From: Vermamoeba vermiformis
Lineage: Eukaryota; Tubulinea; Echinamoebida
Length of the DNA: 64,000 nt
Assembly (NCBI GenBank): GCA_045837725.1
Contig: JBEWZL010000163.1
Coordinates: 124,001-188,000, forward strand
Reading direction: 5' to 3'
This document shows positions 21,725 to 33,785 of this stretch, piece after piece. The position numbers and the translations under genes were made by a program. How positions within the stretch are numbered: the first letter of the stretch is position 1; each line of letters begins with the position of its first letter. The notes beneath the pieces were generated by a model, which was not told the DNA's origin, did no database searches, and saw only the letters and a list, made by a program, of their open reading frames with translations.

Positions 21725-22275
21725 TCAACAGAAATTTCGGACAGCACTAACCGCGAATGAAAGGAAATCTGACGAGCATTGGTTAATATAACATGAGAAC
21801 ACGAAGACCACAGTACTTCTTGTAAGTGACATTAGCTTTGTGATGGCGGTCATTTTCGAGAGGCAGTGCACCAAAGCAGGTAATAAGAGATGATTACAAT
21901 CACATTTTTGCTGCAAACAAACATTTGAATAAAGGATCTTTAAATTACAGGTTAGAGTTATGACGATTTTGGAGTTCTTGTTGGCGCAAGAAGTACGTGG
22001 CTGCCAATCGAGTCTTGTGCTCAAAGAAGACTCATCTTGAGTCTCGTTTAAAAGCGCAGATCTGTCCTTAAAACACAGACGCGTTAGAACTACGCCAATG
22101 AATACACTAAGGATAGTATTTATAGTCGATGCTAGACCACCAATTGACGCGATGAATGAGAACGCGGCGTCGTAGGTATTTTGACGCGTGATGATGGTCG
22201 TGATGAGACTGCGCAGCTGCAGCATGAACACGAATGGATAGGTCACGCCATTAGTCGTATTGATGGTGTGTGCTC
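21725..22275 (-). pseudogene. Broken duplicate of the 3' end of the two-TM membrane protein gene
   Basis: From about 21836 to 22262 the sequence matches 25891-26290, including the coding end (TNGVTYPFVFMLQLRS and the second membrane segment IASIGGLASTINTILSVF) and the downstream DNA. The copy carries an insertion of about 25 bp near the C-terminus (22021-22046) that shifts the reading. Its match stops abruptly at about 22262, so the N-terminal two thirds of the gene, including the first membrane segment, are absent. The two duplicates flank the receptor kinase gene in the same orientation. Confidence 0.8.
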
Positions 22276-22509
22276 GATCACAAAGGGACAGGACGGCTGT
22301 GACCCAATGGGACAACACCGTCCCTTCAGTTCACGTTTCATAGAATTGCAATGAACTCGACAATGTGAGTTATAAATCTGACAACAGACTTGAACCAGCA
22401 TCAGCTGTTTTCACTTATCGCAGGTACGAGCACAGAGCATTTAAAATTGTGTCACGGTTTTAGTATCCACAACTAACTAATTGAAATAATATAGATTTAT
22501 TGCTCAAAC
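22276..22509 (+). promoter_or_regulatory. Upstream region of the receptor kinase
   Basis: 234 bp of AT-rich DNA between the duplicated fragment and the start codon; it should hold the promoter. No single motif stands out. Confidence 0.35.
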
Positions 22510-25500
22510 ATGCCTTGCAATATTTGGCAACTTACGATCATACTGGTTGTAATAAGCAAGACATGTTTTGCGGATGTGGCACTCAATATTTCAGCCTTGT
22601 CCTCTCCACGCGCCGGCTTTTCAGCAATCGAAGCAGGATCTAAAGTCTATTTTATTGGTGGATTTGAACATGGAGATCTGCGAGCAACGAAGACAATCGA
22701 AGTGTACGATCTGCTCACTCAGAACATGTCAACACCACTTCAACTCGACACTCCCCGTGCATATGTAACTCCAATAGTCATTGAGCCAAATATTTATTTT
22801 GTTGGTGGCCTTCAATACGACAATCCAACATTAGTTTACGATCCGGTCCCACACGAGTTCACCAATTATGGCACTGGACCGACTGTCCTGAACACAAAAG
22901 AAATATCACTTCATAACTCTCTTCTGACGATCGTTGGTACCAACGGTGTAGACATTCTTGATGTGGAAAATGGTGTTTGGCTTGATCCGTTACCCCTGCG
23001 TGATCTGCTGTCAGCCGTGGCTCAAAGTGCAATATTTGGCAGCGAAGGTCTGGTTATGGTGCTTGGAGGCGTCAATGTCACCACAGGTGTCTATTCGAGC
23101 TCAGTTTGGGTGTACAATATTTCGAGCAGCGAGATGCACGAGTACCCTGACATGTTGGCTGCTCCTTTCACACAAAGTGGTACTAGAAGCTTCGTATCTG
23201 GCGGCGTTATCGCAATACAATGCACAGAATACAATCAAGGTGTTGTGCTGGTCTATCACGTGGCACGTCGTTTGTGGCAGATAGTTTCATTGGAGAACCC
23301 GAGCGCGGTCATATCACTGCCCGACGTGACATTTATCTTCAACGACACGGCAACACTCGTCACTGTGTATTGGAATGGAACGCGTTCAACGACTAGATCT
23401 ATCGGCATGACCTTTGCACACGCCTTCATCGTCAACAATATCGCAGTGTACCTTGCAAAGCCGGTAGGTGTTGCTTCAATGGCCTTCACCATCTATGACC
23501 AGACTCGCGATGTTTGGGTAGCAACCACTCCGTTCTCGACAACACAAGTCGTTAGAAGTGTCACCCTGGCCACTTGGCACGTGATTCAAACACCTTCAAA
23601 CGTGTTGTTCGGCTACAACCCGTCGTTGAAACGTCTTCTGGCCGTAGTTGACGCTGAAATTTCGTTTGGCCCCATATTGAGCATTATCCCAGCGGAAGAT
23701 CCGGATCAAATGTACATCTTCGAGGATGGAAAGGTCACCAAAACTCAGTTCTTTAGTAACGGAACTACCAATAGTTTGATCAAGCAGCAGCCGTGCGCAA
23801 TTGTGCCACAAGCTCGTGTTGGCTCGGAATTCTTCAATGTGCAGGGCCAAGTGATGAACTTGAACAGCTGGACACAAGTCACCAATCACACGGTACCGCA
23901 GTTGGGCCAAGTCCTGTACGACAGTAACGACCAACGTTTTGTGCTCACCAATGTACCAGTGCTAGACCTCGCCAAAGTAGATTACAATCGTGTTGACATT
24001 TACAACTACGTCACTAAGCAGTGGGCCAATTCAACTGACATGCCTGAAGAACTGACAACGAGCACGACTGTGCGATGGTTCTATTCAGCGGCAGCATTGG
24101 ACAACAAGCTCGTGGTGTGGATGAACACAGTGATGGCAGTCTACGATCCAACAACGAGCCATTGGACCACGTACACGAACTACACTCAAAGCACGGGCAA
24201 CAATGCAATATCAGACATTCACATTCCTGTCCCAACAGCGCAAGGATTAGCCTTTTTGCGAACTGACAACAACACGTTGGATGTCTTTTCACCGAGCACA
24301 TTCCCTGCTTGGACCTCGACATCACCCGCACCTGAAGTCGAGCAAAGCAGCAAATACGTGTTTCAACAGTGCATCGTGCGCAACAACAGTCAGTTGTTTA
24401 TCACTAGTATCAGCATATCATCAGCTGACGTATTATACAATACGCTGTACATCTACGACGTATTGACTGGCAAGTGGAAATATGATCAGTTGCCCAATGG
24501 ACTTACCGCGACGGCAGTTCCAATCATCGTCTTTGCTGGTGACTTTTTGTTGTCGATGACCAATGGAATATTGAGCTACTTGAACTTGATCAGCAGAGAT
24601 GGACAAGATCAGATATTGCCTTTCAAATTCAGCCCCGCAATAGCACTGGAGACGAGTGCCAATGTGACGTTCATCGCTGGTGGTAGAAATCAATACGGCT
24701 CGTATTCTAATCGAATCATGATCATACCGCACAATACCATCACTATCAACCCATCTAATAGCAACATACCTACTGTACAGCCATCCGCACAAGTCGACTC
24801 GAGCCTCAGTGAAGGCGAGTTGATTGCCGCCATCCTTGTGCCGATTGGAGCAGTACTGATTGGCACAGTACTTCTCGTGTTCTTTTTGGTTCGACGAAAC
24901 AAACGAAGAAGAAGACAAGGTTCAAGCAACACAGTTGGTCTTGCAGGAAAGTACGGACAATGGTTCATTCCATTCGAGAGCGTCAAGTTCGGTGATCAAC
25001 TCGGTCAAGGAGCAAGTGGTCAAGTGTTCAAAGGCACTTGGAAAGGGACAACGGTGGCACTCAAAGTGAGCATGACACAAGCACACTCGTCAGTGATCAG
25101 TGAGCTCGAACTGATGATGCAACTCAGACCTCATCCCAATGTGATTCAGTTGTTCGGATTCAGTGTGCACCCTGAGACTGACAGCATCATCTTGGTCATC
25201 GAGTACTGCAATGGTGGATCACTCGATGACACGCTGTTTACCGACAAGCAGCCCATCTCATTGCAACAGAAGATCTCGTGGCTTGTTGGCATGGCAAAAG
25301 GTGTGGAGCACTTGCATGCAAACAATATTGTTCATCGCGACATTGCAGCACGAAACGTGTTGCTTCATCAAAACGAGCCCAAGATCACAGACTTTGGCAT
25401 GTCACGACTGATCGATGAAGACAAACAACGAGGCACAACAAAGTCAGAACTCGGACCCATTCGATGGATGGCACCTGAGTCACTCAAGAACAAAGAGTAC

Positions 25501-25801
25501 TCCAACAAGTCCGGTACGTTACTAGAGTGTCACATCCTTCAATGCTAACAGTGCCTCTGCAGACGTATGGTCGTTTGGCATCTTAATGTACGAAGTGATC
25601 GCTCGAGTTGAACCACATGCAGAAGCAGATCCAATCGAGATTGGTCGACTGATTCGCGACAACGGATTGACACCAAGTGTTCCATCTTCATGTCCTTCAG
25701 AGCTCGCACAACTGATGAAACTATGTTGGGACATGACACCTGACAAACGAGTGTCGATCGAACAGATTGTACTAAGATTAGAAGCAATGCAACGCACGTA
25801 A
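22510..25801 (+). CDS. Single-pass receptor: kelch/galactose-oxidase-like ectodomain with cytoplasmic tyrosine-kinase-like domain (1080 aa)
   Basis: Exons 22510-25513 and 25563-25801 (3,243 nt). A signal peptide (residues 1-21, IILVVISKTCFA) leads to a roughly 740-residue ectodomain with kelch repeats (KVYFIGGFEHGD, IYFVGGLQY, VMVLGGVNV, VTFIAGGRN) and many N-x-S/T sites. The TM helix is at about residues 773-797 (AAILVPIGAVLIGTVLLVFF), followed by the stop-transfer RRNKRRRRQ. The kinase, residues about 820-1075, has GQGASGQVF, VALKV, HRDIAARN, DFG, RWMAPES and DVWSFGI. HRDIAARN is the tyrosine-kinase form of the catalytic loop, though the tyrosine-kinase-like (TKL) group cannot be excluded. 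All catalytic residues are present. Only one intron, near the end, is unusual here. It likely senses a surface ligand and signals by phosphorylation. Confidence 0.92.
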
Positions 25802-25999
25802 AATTCATTCAAAATCAAAGCTCTGAACAACGTAATACCTCCTGTTACTGTCCAGTAGTCGAAGCTGTTGCTGATATCAATTAGCTCTGTGATGACGGTC
25901 ATTTTCGAGAGGCAGGCAAAGTGCACCTAATGCAGGTAATTATCGGAGATGTGACAATTACATTTTTTTCAAACAAACATTTGAATAAAGGTATTTATA
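25802..25999. other. Convergent 3' flanks; right copy of the duplication begins at about 25891
   Basis: Short spacer between the receptor kinase and the converging membrane protein gene. Its right part (from about 25891) is the 3' flank shared with 21836 onward. Confidence 0.6.
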
Positions 26000-27164
26000 T
26001 TACAGGTTAGAGTTATGTCGATTTTGGAGTTCTTGTTGGTGCAAAAAGTACGTGGCCGCCAATCGAGTCTTGTGCTCAAAGAAGGCAGATCTGTCCTTGA
26101 AACACAGACGCGTTAGAACGACGCCAATGAATACACTAAGGATAGTATTAATAGTCGATGCTAGACCACCAATTGACGCGATGAATGAGAACGCGGCGTC
26201 GTAGGTATTTTGACGCGTGATGATGGTCGTGATGAGACTGCGCAGCTGCAGCATGAACACGAATGGATAGGTCACGCCATTGGTCGTATTGGCAGCGAGA
26301 CCTTGTGACACGGGACCAAGGTTGAGCAGTGTCGTAGGATAGCGCAACATATCGTCGCTTCGTTCTTGTGTGTAGCCCATGGAATAGAAGTAGCCTGATC
26401 GGACAACATCCATCGTGAAATTGTTCAGTGAATTGAAATCGAGAGCGGCGTGTAACATGGAGTGGTGCAGCAATTTGATCATGAATAGACGACTTTCGCT
26501 AATTGGCGGTGGTTTCACAAATTGGATCGTGAGTGTTATTAGTGGCAGCATTGTGCTCTCGACTCTCCAATTATCAAATTTTCCACCGATAGACACGCAA
26601 GCGTTGTTTAAGAACTGAATTAAGTCACCGCATGTCGATGTTTTAGCTTCTAAAGAGAAACTGCAGCTTAAAATTACTCCTGGTGGATTTACTTCCAATA
26701 CTTGTACGCTGATATAAGAAACTGATGTAGTTTGTACGTTGTCTACTGCACATATTACAAATGTTGGCGTTTGTAGTGGTTCTGGATAGAAAAGATCAGA
26801 TTCGGTTTGTTAACGTGTCAAAATTATCCTACCATTTTTGACTGCTGACGATACCGTAGGGTATGAAGTTATAGTGTTAATTAAGGTTCCAATGGTAATT
26901 GCAATCACAGAAATAACTAGTATCACCGTCAAAACTTTTTCGAACTTCTCTTTTCTTCGTCCAGTGTCATCTACAGCCTCGGGCAATGTAAATCTTTCAA
27001 TAACTGAAATCAAAATAAAATTATTAATCCAAATGCTGGCTAATGCGATCGAAGTGACACGGATCTAGTTGATCAAATCTCTTCTGAATACCTCGTGTAA
27101 TAAAGGACCTTTTCTTCGGTTTATTTTCATCTAATAAGCTGTATTTATCAACTTCCATTTCCAT
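26000..27164 (-). CDS. Two-transmembrane protein with large extracytoplasmic loop
   Basis: Exons start at 27164 (MEMEVDKYSLL), about 27004, and about 26791, the last running to 26000. The first membrane helix is VLTVILVISVIAITIGTLI, the second IASIGGLASTINTILSVF with FIGVVLTRLCF. Between them lie about 230 residues with several Cys and N-x-S/T sites. Both tails are short and basic. This N-in, two-helix, large-loop layout recalls ENaC/ASIC or P2X channels and various protist surface proteins, but I see no defining motif. It converges on the receptor kinase, and its 3' half was duplicated to the other side of that gene. Confidence 0.75.
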
Positions 27165-27273
27165 TGTGGCCTCCGTTGAGGTCTGAAACAGATCTGGTTT
27201 TTTTTTTCTGAGTGGACTTAATGCGGAACACAACGAAACTGAAACACGCAATTTGTATTTATTGTTGTTTAAT
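27165..27273. promoter_or_regulatory. Compact divergent promoter (109 bp)
   Basis: The membrane protein gene and the transporter gene start 109 bp apart on opposite strands, so regulation is probably shared. Confidence 0.45.
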
Positions 27274-29156
27274 ATGGACTCAGACGTACCTCCGATAGAC
27301 GAGAAGACACCATTAACAGTGAAAAGGATCAGTGGCTATGGAAGAGGATTTGGCTACCAAGTTGTTGTATTATTATGTATATCATTTTTATCGTTCGGAT
27401 CATATTTTAGCTACGATTCTATTAGTGCTTTAGAGGCTCCTCTCACTACGGTACGGCATCTGAAACTAGAAATTTATTTTTAGTTTCCAAATCGCAAATA
27501 ATTATTTTAACACTAAAATTAGACATACTTTTATAAATATCAGCTATATTCAAATATGAGAATTTTGATAAGGCGTTAATCAAAATCGAAAGAAATTCCA
27601 ATTTTCACTTACCGATTTTATTCAAATCACAGGAACTTGGCATATCTCAGTTCCAATACGGCCTGTTCTTCGCTATATATGCCTTTCCAAATATCCTTCT
27701 CGTAATCTTCGGTGGTATTTTGATCGACAAGATCGGAAACAGAAAAAGCGCGGTATTATTTTGTGCTCTGTTAGCAGTGGGCACGTTAATAGTAGCTGCT
27801 GCACCATTGCTGCGTTATTTTGGCTTTACTGCAGCTACAATATTCCCTGCTATGCTCTTTGGACGATTCATTTTTGGGTACGTCAAAATAAGATCCTTAA
27901 AACTTCCTAGTACTAATTGAGTTTATTACAGTCTAGGAGCTGAGTCATCCTATGGTACAGATATTATAGTATAGTCCTATTGTTCTAATCGAGGTTATTA
28001 GTGGTACAAAACAGCATGGCCGTGGAGTGGTTTCAAGGTCCGCATCTGAGCAAGGCGATGGCCATTACAGTCACCATCTCGCGCTTGGGGTCCATCCTCG
28101 CATTCAATGTCGAGTCTAAAATCGCGAATTATTTTGGCAATTACATTTACGCCTTGTGGTTCGGTAAGCGCCAAACTCATAATACCGAATACGAATAATA
28201 TATAATTGATTATTGTTGTTAATTATCATCATTAGCATTCATTACTTGCACGTTTTCGTTGTGTGCCGTGATCCTCTATGTGTTTTTGGATGTCTACGCG
28301 AAAAAGAAGTTCAAATTAAAGGCCAGCTATGCCTCGTTAAATGAAGCGAACAAAAGCATGACGAGTGTGATTGAGAGCGATAAGAACGCTTCGCAAGTGG
28401 ACAATTCAGTGGTGAAGGAGATTTCGTATTTTAAGAAGGTCAATCAGCTCGGACTGATGTACTGGCTCTGTTTGGCCATTGCTGTCACAATCTACACGAC
28501 TATATTTACCTTCTTGGCACAGGCGAGGTATGTCACGGCATCGCGGTGAAGAGTGTATTAACTACGACGTACTAATCACGTCATATATTTGCAGCAAATA
28601 CATTGCCCACAAGTGGGGTTACAGCGACGATGAAGCCAATGCTCGCATCAGTCTGATCGACGTTACGTCGCTGGTGATATCGCCGCTCTTTGGCTGGATC
28701 GTAGACAGCACGGGCAAGAAAGGTTGGCTCGTGCTCGTGGGCAATGTCATCGCGGTGTTGGGCTACTTTGTGATTGGTCAAACAAACTTGCCAGCTCCAT
28801 TTGGTATTGCCTTATTAGGCCTTCACTTTGCGTTGTTGCCGTCAGCCATGTGGCCAGCTGTCTCAGCCATGGCCCCGCCTGAGCTCGAAGGTCTTTCATT
28901 CGCACTCGTCAGTGCCTTCTTGAACGCCGCTCTGACTGCAGTTCAACCACTGGCTGGGTACATTGCAGACACTTCTGGCCTCGAAGGTCTTTGTACCTTC
29001 TTTGCTGGCGTTAGGTACGTTAGATACTCCGGATCTACTCACGTAAGATGACTAATAGTCTTTAGTGCCTTATCGGTAGTATTAGCGATTGTTTGGAACA
29101 TCGCTGATATGCGTCAGCGAACGCCAGTGTTGAACGTGGTAATCACGAACGATTAA
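27274..29156 (+). CDS. Major facilitator superfamily transporter, MFSD1-like
   Basis: About eight exons, all in frame; the join across 27962-28010 gives ESSYVVQNSMAVEWF, which matches the MFS helix 4-5 region. About 11-12 hydrophobic helices are visible. Helices 1-2 are followed by DKIGNRKSAVLF, the motif A loop between helices 2 and 3. The second half repeats it with GWIVDSTGKKGWLV. A central cytoplasmic loop is charged. The N-terminus carries a dileucine-like stretch (DEKTPLTV), as in lysosomal MFSD1. Length about 480 aa is typical. MFSD1 relatives export dipeptides from lysosomes; substrate here is inferred only by likeness. Confidence 0.82.
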
Positions 29157-29227
29157 GACCGTTGTAAATAGTTGTAAAATAGAAATTTGATCGAACACAA
29201 CACCTGATATTTTACGTTTGTTGTGAA

Positions 29228-32139
29228 ATGAATTTTGTGAATCCTTTTGATGCATTTTTGCATCAAATTGACTTTGATCCATTGGAGGTAAGCGAGACCG
29301 GTCTCGATGCCTTTAAAAATTAAAATTGATTTAAATTTTATTTTAGGCCGAAAATGCTACTCATGAAGACTATATAACAGGTACATCGTGCAAAAAATAT
29401 TTAGAGTATTTTGACAGCTGACCTATTTAATTCAGGGAAGCACATAGAGAACGAATCCGTAAACAAATTTAAATCAATGACAAACGCACCTCCAAGTCTT
29501 CTTTCATTATCAGTATTCGCAGTTTGTTCGAATTTGAATCAGAAGGCTTGTCGTACTGAACACTTTGGTGAGTCGACAAGTTACCAGATCCAATTATAAC
29601 TGCGCTACTAGAGTCAGTTCGCGAGTATTGGAACAATCATATTAAGATATTGCCTGGCAATTTGTATTCCAAAATCAAGTCTCAATGCTCTTTCTCGACA
29701 CTTTGTTGCATTTATCAAGACCAAGTTTGGGACGAGGATCCAGCCATTGTTGCCGCCAGGTAAGACTAGAGTCATTTTTAATACAATAATGAACTCACAA
29801 CACAATAGTATCAAGCAAGAAGAAGACATGTTGCGCTATTTGTACTGGAAAGATCCAACCAATCCTTTGTTGCGCCACTTTGAACAGACATTGCTCATTC
29901 AGCCATTGAAAGGAAAATACTTTGATATGTTGTGCCAACCAGCCACACCACTCACCGATACAGTACGTCACAACTCATCGAAGGAGTAGAGCGCTGCTAA
30001 CAATTCATAATTAGTTACAAAACAGCGCGGTATTTAACCCCGCAGAGCGAGAGCCATCGACTTTAGTGGATGAAAACACGTTCAAAACTAATTGGCAAAA
30101 GTTCTCGAAGGGCCTGTTGAAGGGCATGGACTGGTCTAACGTGCTCGTCGTGGGTGGCTCGGTCTTGAGCTCCATGCACAAGACACCGAACTACTCGCTA
30201 GACTCGGACATTGACGTGTATTTCTACGACATTTCACGCGAAGTAGCGCAGCAGAAGGTAATGACAGGTCGCGCGTGATGCTGTTCGCTAAAGACAATTA
30301 GGTCGAAGAGATCTATCGCCTCGCCCAGTCCAAGTGGCCCGAGCCAGTCGGCATGACTAAGACAGCCAACACTGTGACGATCATTTCACGCATTGATTGG
30401 TACAATGCAGAGAAGAACTTTGTGAACATTCAAATCATTCTGAGGTACGAAGCTACGCCCAATATACGATATTAAGTGACCAACCATTGTCGCAGCACGT
30501 ATGCCTCGCCTTTGGAAATATTGTTGTCCTCCGATATGAATTCTTGTTCTGGTAAGTGGCACAGGCATCGCCGTTCATTGATTTCTCATTCGTTGTTTTT
30601 GAAGTTGCATTTGACGGAGAGCGAGTGATTGCTATTCCTAGGTCAGTATTGAGTGACTTGTACTTTTGTCCCTGACAAATTCGACATAGATTTATCCTTG
30701 GTATGAAGTACCGCGCAAATTTCTTGGACAGCAGTACCAAGTTTGGGCCAAAACTGCGCTGGGAACGGCTGTCAAAGTACTATCAGCGAGGGTTTGACAT
30801 TGTGGCCCCTCTTCAGCTGCGCGTGCATGGTCACGGCTCATTGGGTACGCACATTTAGAGCCCGAGAACGACAACTAACTCTCGCTACTAGCCTCTGTCG
30901 ACACAATTGCCAAATCACACCCGAACACAGTGCAATTGATCGAGTTAATGAGTCTGTTGAAGTTGCGCTTGATGTGTATCACTCATGAGACTGTCACGTT
31001 TGGATTGAATCGTGAAGATGCATTTTTCAGATGGCACAGTACGGTCATATGTGTTCACGTTCAGTTCAATTGTATCTAACGACTGCTGCAGTCAAATGGA
31101 CCGCGGGAGTGCACTGCTCGACTCCGAACAACGGCCCGGCAAGAACTACCGTCGTGGATGACTTGGAACAGCTCAAAGAACAATATCCCACTCCCCCGCC
31201 ATGGGTGCTGCAATACTACGAAACGTAAGCATAATAATTACCTTGGAAATTAAACTAATCAATTATCAGGCACCAAAAGCTGCTCATGTCCACTGCGGTG
31301 CGAGAGCCTCCTCGTTACTCCGATACACGGCGAAATCTGAACGAGCTGTAAGGACGGGTCCAAGTACTTTACCTGTGGTTCTAATGTATTGTGATAGGTG
31401 GACTGGCGAGAACTTTGTCCCGCCCACCGATCCTGACAAGTGCGAGACACAGCTGAAAGAATACATTCAAAAATCTTGTCGGTTCGACTTGTACAATGAA
31501 AGTACGTCCGTGCCTCGCCCAATATGCTGTACTTATTGTATATTATCTTCAGGCTCGTTGCAGTGCTTCCATTTGAACCTGTTGGTGAACAAAGAACTCA
31601 AGTCCTCGAACCCGTATTGCGACATGAATACGAGTCTCGTCAATATGAACTATCACATGGACACCGTCATGTTTGAATTTGACAACTTCAAAGACTTTCT
31701 GTTCGGTGAGATCCAGACGCTAGAGAAGCGATTCCAACTGTTCAACCGAAATTGGTACGTTTCTTTCACCTCTTTGCAGCGACCTCGTATTGAAGTCTAA
31801 AAAAGGAAATTCACGTTGACTTACGGAAATGACGCCATCGTGTTCATGAGCTTGACGAAAGAAGAGGATGAAGCGACTACTGAGTACAATAAGGTCGCCA
31901 TGCTTGGCACTAATTTCTTGATCACATTGATCGGCCAACAAACCGTCGTATTTGGTAAGCAGTTAGCCGTGCATTGAACAACGACTGACTTCACGGCAGA
32001 TCGGTCGCATATTTTTACCGACGAGGAGCCGCATAACACATGGTTAACTTGGGTCCACAAACACTACCTGACAGAATTCACTGAATGGCACCTCACTCTG
32101 CAGATGATTGAGCCCTCGTTCGATATCACCATAATGTGA
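29228..32139 (+). CDS. Nucleotidyltransferase-fold protein of amoeba/giant-virus-type family
   Basis: A dozen or more short exons join in frame. The diagnostic part is VLVVGGSVLSS followed by SLDSDIDVYFYD: the GGS and D-x-D signatures of the polymerase-beta-like nucleotidyltransferase fold. After that come VTIISRIDWYNAEKN and NIQIILR, typical of the family's second part. A Trp/Tyr-rich C-terminal domain (IFTDEEPHNTWLTW...) has no clear assignment. Similar GGS...SDIDxF proteins are widespread in amoebae, fungi and large DNA viruses; this copy has host-style introns and is an ordinary host gene. Length is about 750-800 aa. Target of nucleotide transfer is unknown. Confidence 0.7.
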
Positions 32140-32546
32140 GGCGCTGCCTGATTAAGAGGATCTAGCGCGCTCTGCATTTTTTTTCTCCGTCGTTTGATAA
32201 ACCCCTAGTCAAACCACTTCCGCGACTACATTTCATTCGTGCTGACCAACGTTGTGGAACCTGTTGCACTAATAGATGGCTCACAAACCCGAGAATATTC
32301 TACATAGCAAATCCGGCGATTTTTCGCGACAAATGACCTCTCAGGATTAATAGCCACAACTTGACATAGAATTCCCCATCTTTTCTCACAGAGAAATTTT
32401 AACGTAACCTAAAATAGTAGCATGTTATTTTTAGGTTCGTGGAACCCACGTGCTCGCCTGGTCTTGGCGAGATATAAATTTAAACGGTCGACGAATGCGT
32501 TCTATTCAATCACTAACTTTACAACAACACAACACACCTTATAACA
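32140..32546 (+). promoter_or_regulatory. Promoter region of the small abundant-type protein, with TATA box
   Basis: A good TATA-like element, TATAAATT (32473-32480), lies 67-74 bp upstream of the start codon, followed by an A/C-rich leader with CAACAACACAACACACC. Such a promoter suggests high expression. Confidence 0.5.
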
Positions 32547-33026
32547 ATGTCTTTGAACGGTGCTTACAAGGCTGCAGGCCACACCATCAACTCTTCGGAT
32601 GGCAACAGAACTGAACTCTCCAACATGGTTCTTCACTTCCAAAACGGCAAGGTGGCTGGTACTGGCTACTACGGTAGTGGCTCTGAATACAACGAGGCCA
32701 AGTCTACTCGGTAAGTACTCTTAACGGCTACGTGGTCTTGAAATTTAAATAATAAATTCAAATTTAATTTTCCGAAGCGAGCTAAGGCAGCTGTTATTAA
32801 TTATTCATGTCTAATATTTTTGTATTATTATAGATGGGCTGGAACCTTTGCTGGTGACCAAATCCAATTTACCGAGATTTACGGCGACAACGAAGAACAT
32901 CCCTTCTTGTACAATGGCTTCATTGATGGTCTTAAGATTTGGGGTACTTATCGCTGGACTCGCAACCACGCTGTAGGCTCGTTTGAGTTCAATCTCACTC
33001 CTGCCGCTGGCAGCAACAACTACTAA
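32547..33026 (+). CDS. Small Gly/Asn-rich beta protein, 119 aa
   Basis: Exons 32547-32711 and 32834-33026 join across an Arg codon. The protein starts MSLNGAYKAAGHTINS and ends PAAGSNNY. Alternating polar and aromatic residues (GTGYYGSGSEY, WGTYRWTRNH, GSFEFNL) suggest a small beta-sandwich or barrel. No signal peptide and no cysteine. The strong TATA promoter, clean leader and 3' hairpin suggest an abundant transcript. Not assigned to a named family. Confidence 0.75.
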
Positions 33027-33035
33027 AAGTTTTGT

Positions 33036-33064
33036 ATTGCAGGCTGAAGCATTAAGCCTGCAAT
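33036..33064 (+). terminator. Perfect 10-bp hairpin in the 3' UTR
   Basis: ATTGCAGGCT (33036-33045), a 9-nt loop and AGCCTGCAAT (33055-33064) form a perfect stem 9 nt after the stop codon. AATAAA follows at 33073-33078. It may stabilise the mRNA or mark 3'-end processing. Confidence 0.6.
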
Positions 33065-33274
33065 TTATGTAAAATAAATGTGATATTATCTTAACGATAG
33101 TAGTTAATGATTGTCGCAACTAGCTTTCGTTAATCACTGAATTTCATCCTGAATTCAGATCCTCGAGTGAACGGCTCCCGAACTAAAGTCTTAAGACCTG
33201 GTGATTAATTATCTTATCTAGATAGTAAGCAACTCAAGCCTAGTGGTCAACCATTTTAACAATAGTGCAACAAA

Positions 33275-33674
33275 ATGGAAACCACAACAGACCGTGAGGC
33301 TGCCTTGAGCACTTTTAGCTCTGAACACTGCAGATTAGCAGATTTAGCTGCTCAAATACACTCAGCCATCCAAGAGCACAGGAAGGCTCTCAAAGCAAAC
33401 CCTGAAGATGCAAAGTGCCGCGAAACGATAGAGCAGATGAGAGCTGAGTTTCGGCACATTCTAGAACAATCTGAAGCTGTTTTCACAAAAGTACTGGTTT
33501 AATAATTAATAAATACTGCATAAATATTTAATTAATCGTTCGACTGATCATTCTTTGCAGATTTTGGAGCTAAAGCCACTACGAAGTCCAAAATTGGAGA
33601 AGCTAAAAGCTATAGTCGAAGAAAATTGGCCCGGAATGAAGGTTAACTTGTGTCCGGCACACCTGCGATTCTGA
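33275..33674 (+). CDS. Small helical protein, about 109 aa
   Basis: Exons 33275-33490 and 33561-33674 are in frame. Long amphipathic helices (IHSAIQEHRKALKA, ETIEQMRAEFRHIL) form a coiled-coil-like N-part. The C-part has a Trp-Pro-Gly turn and ends NLCPAHLRF. No membrane segment. Family not recognised; a subunit of a larger complex is possible. Confidence 0.65.
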
Positions 33675-33785
33675 AATCGATCAGGACTCATGGTTACAAA
33701 ATTAAATCGTGGACAAAATAATAAACGTTGTTTATTCTACGTCAGTCATAAAAACATACTAAGCTACAGTACCTATAGACCCACA

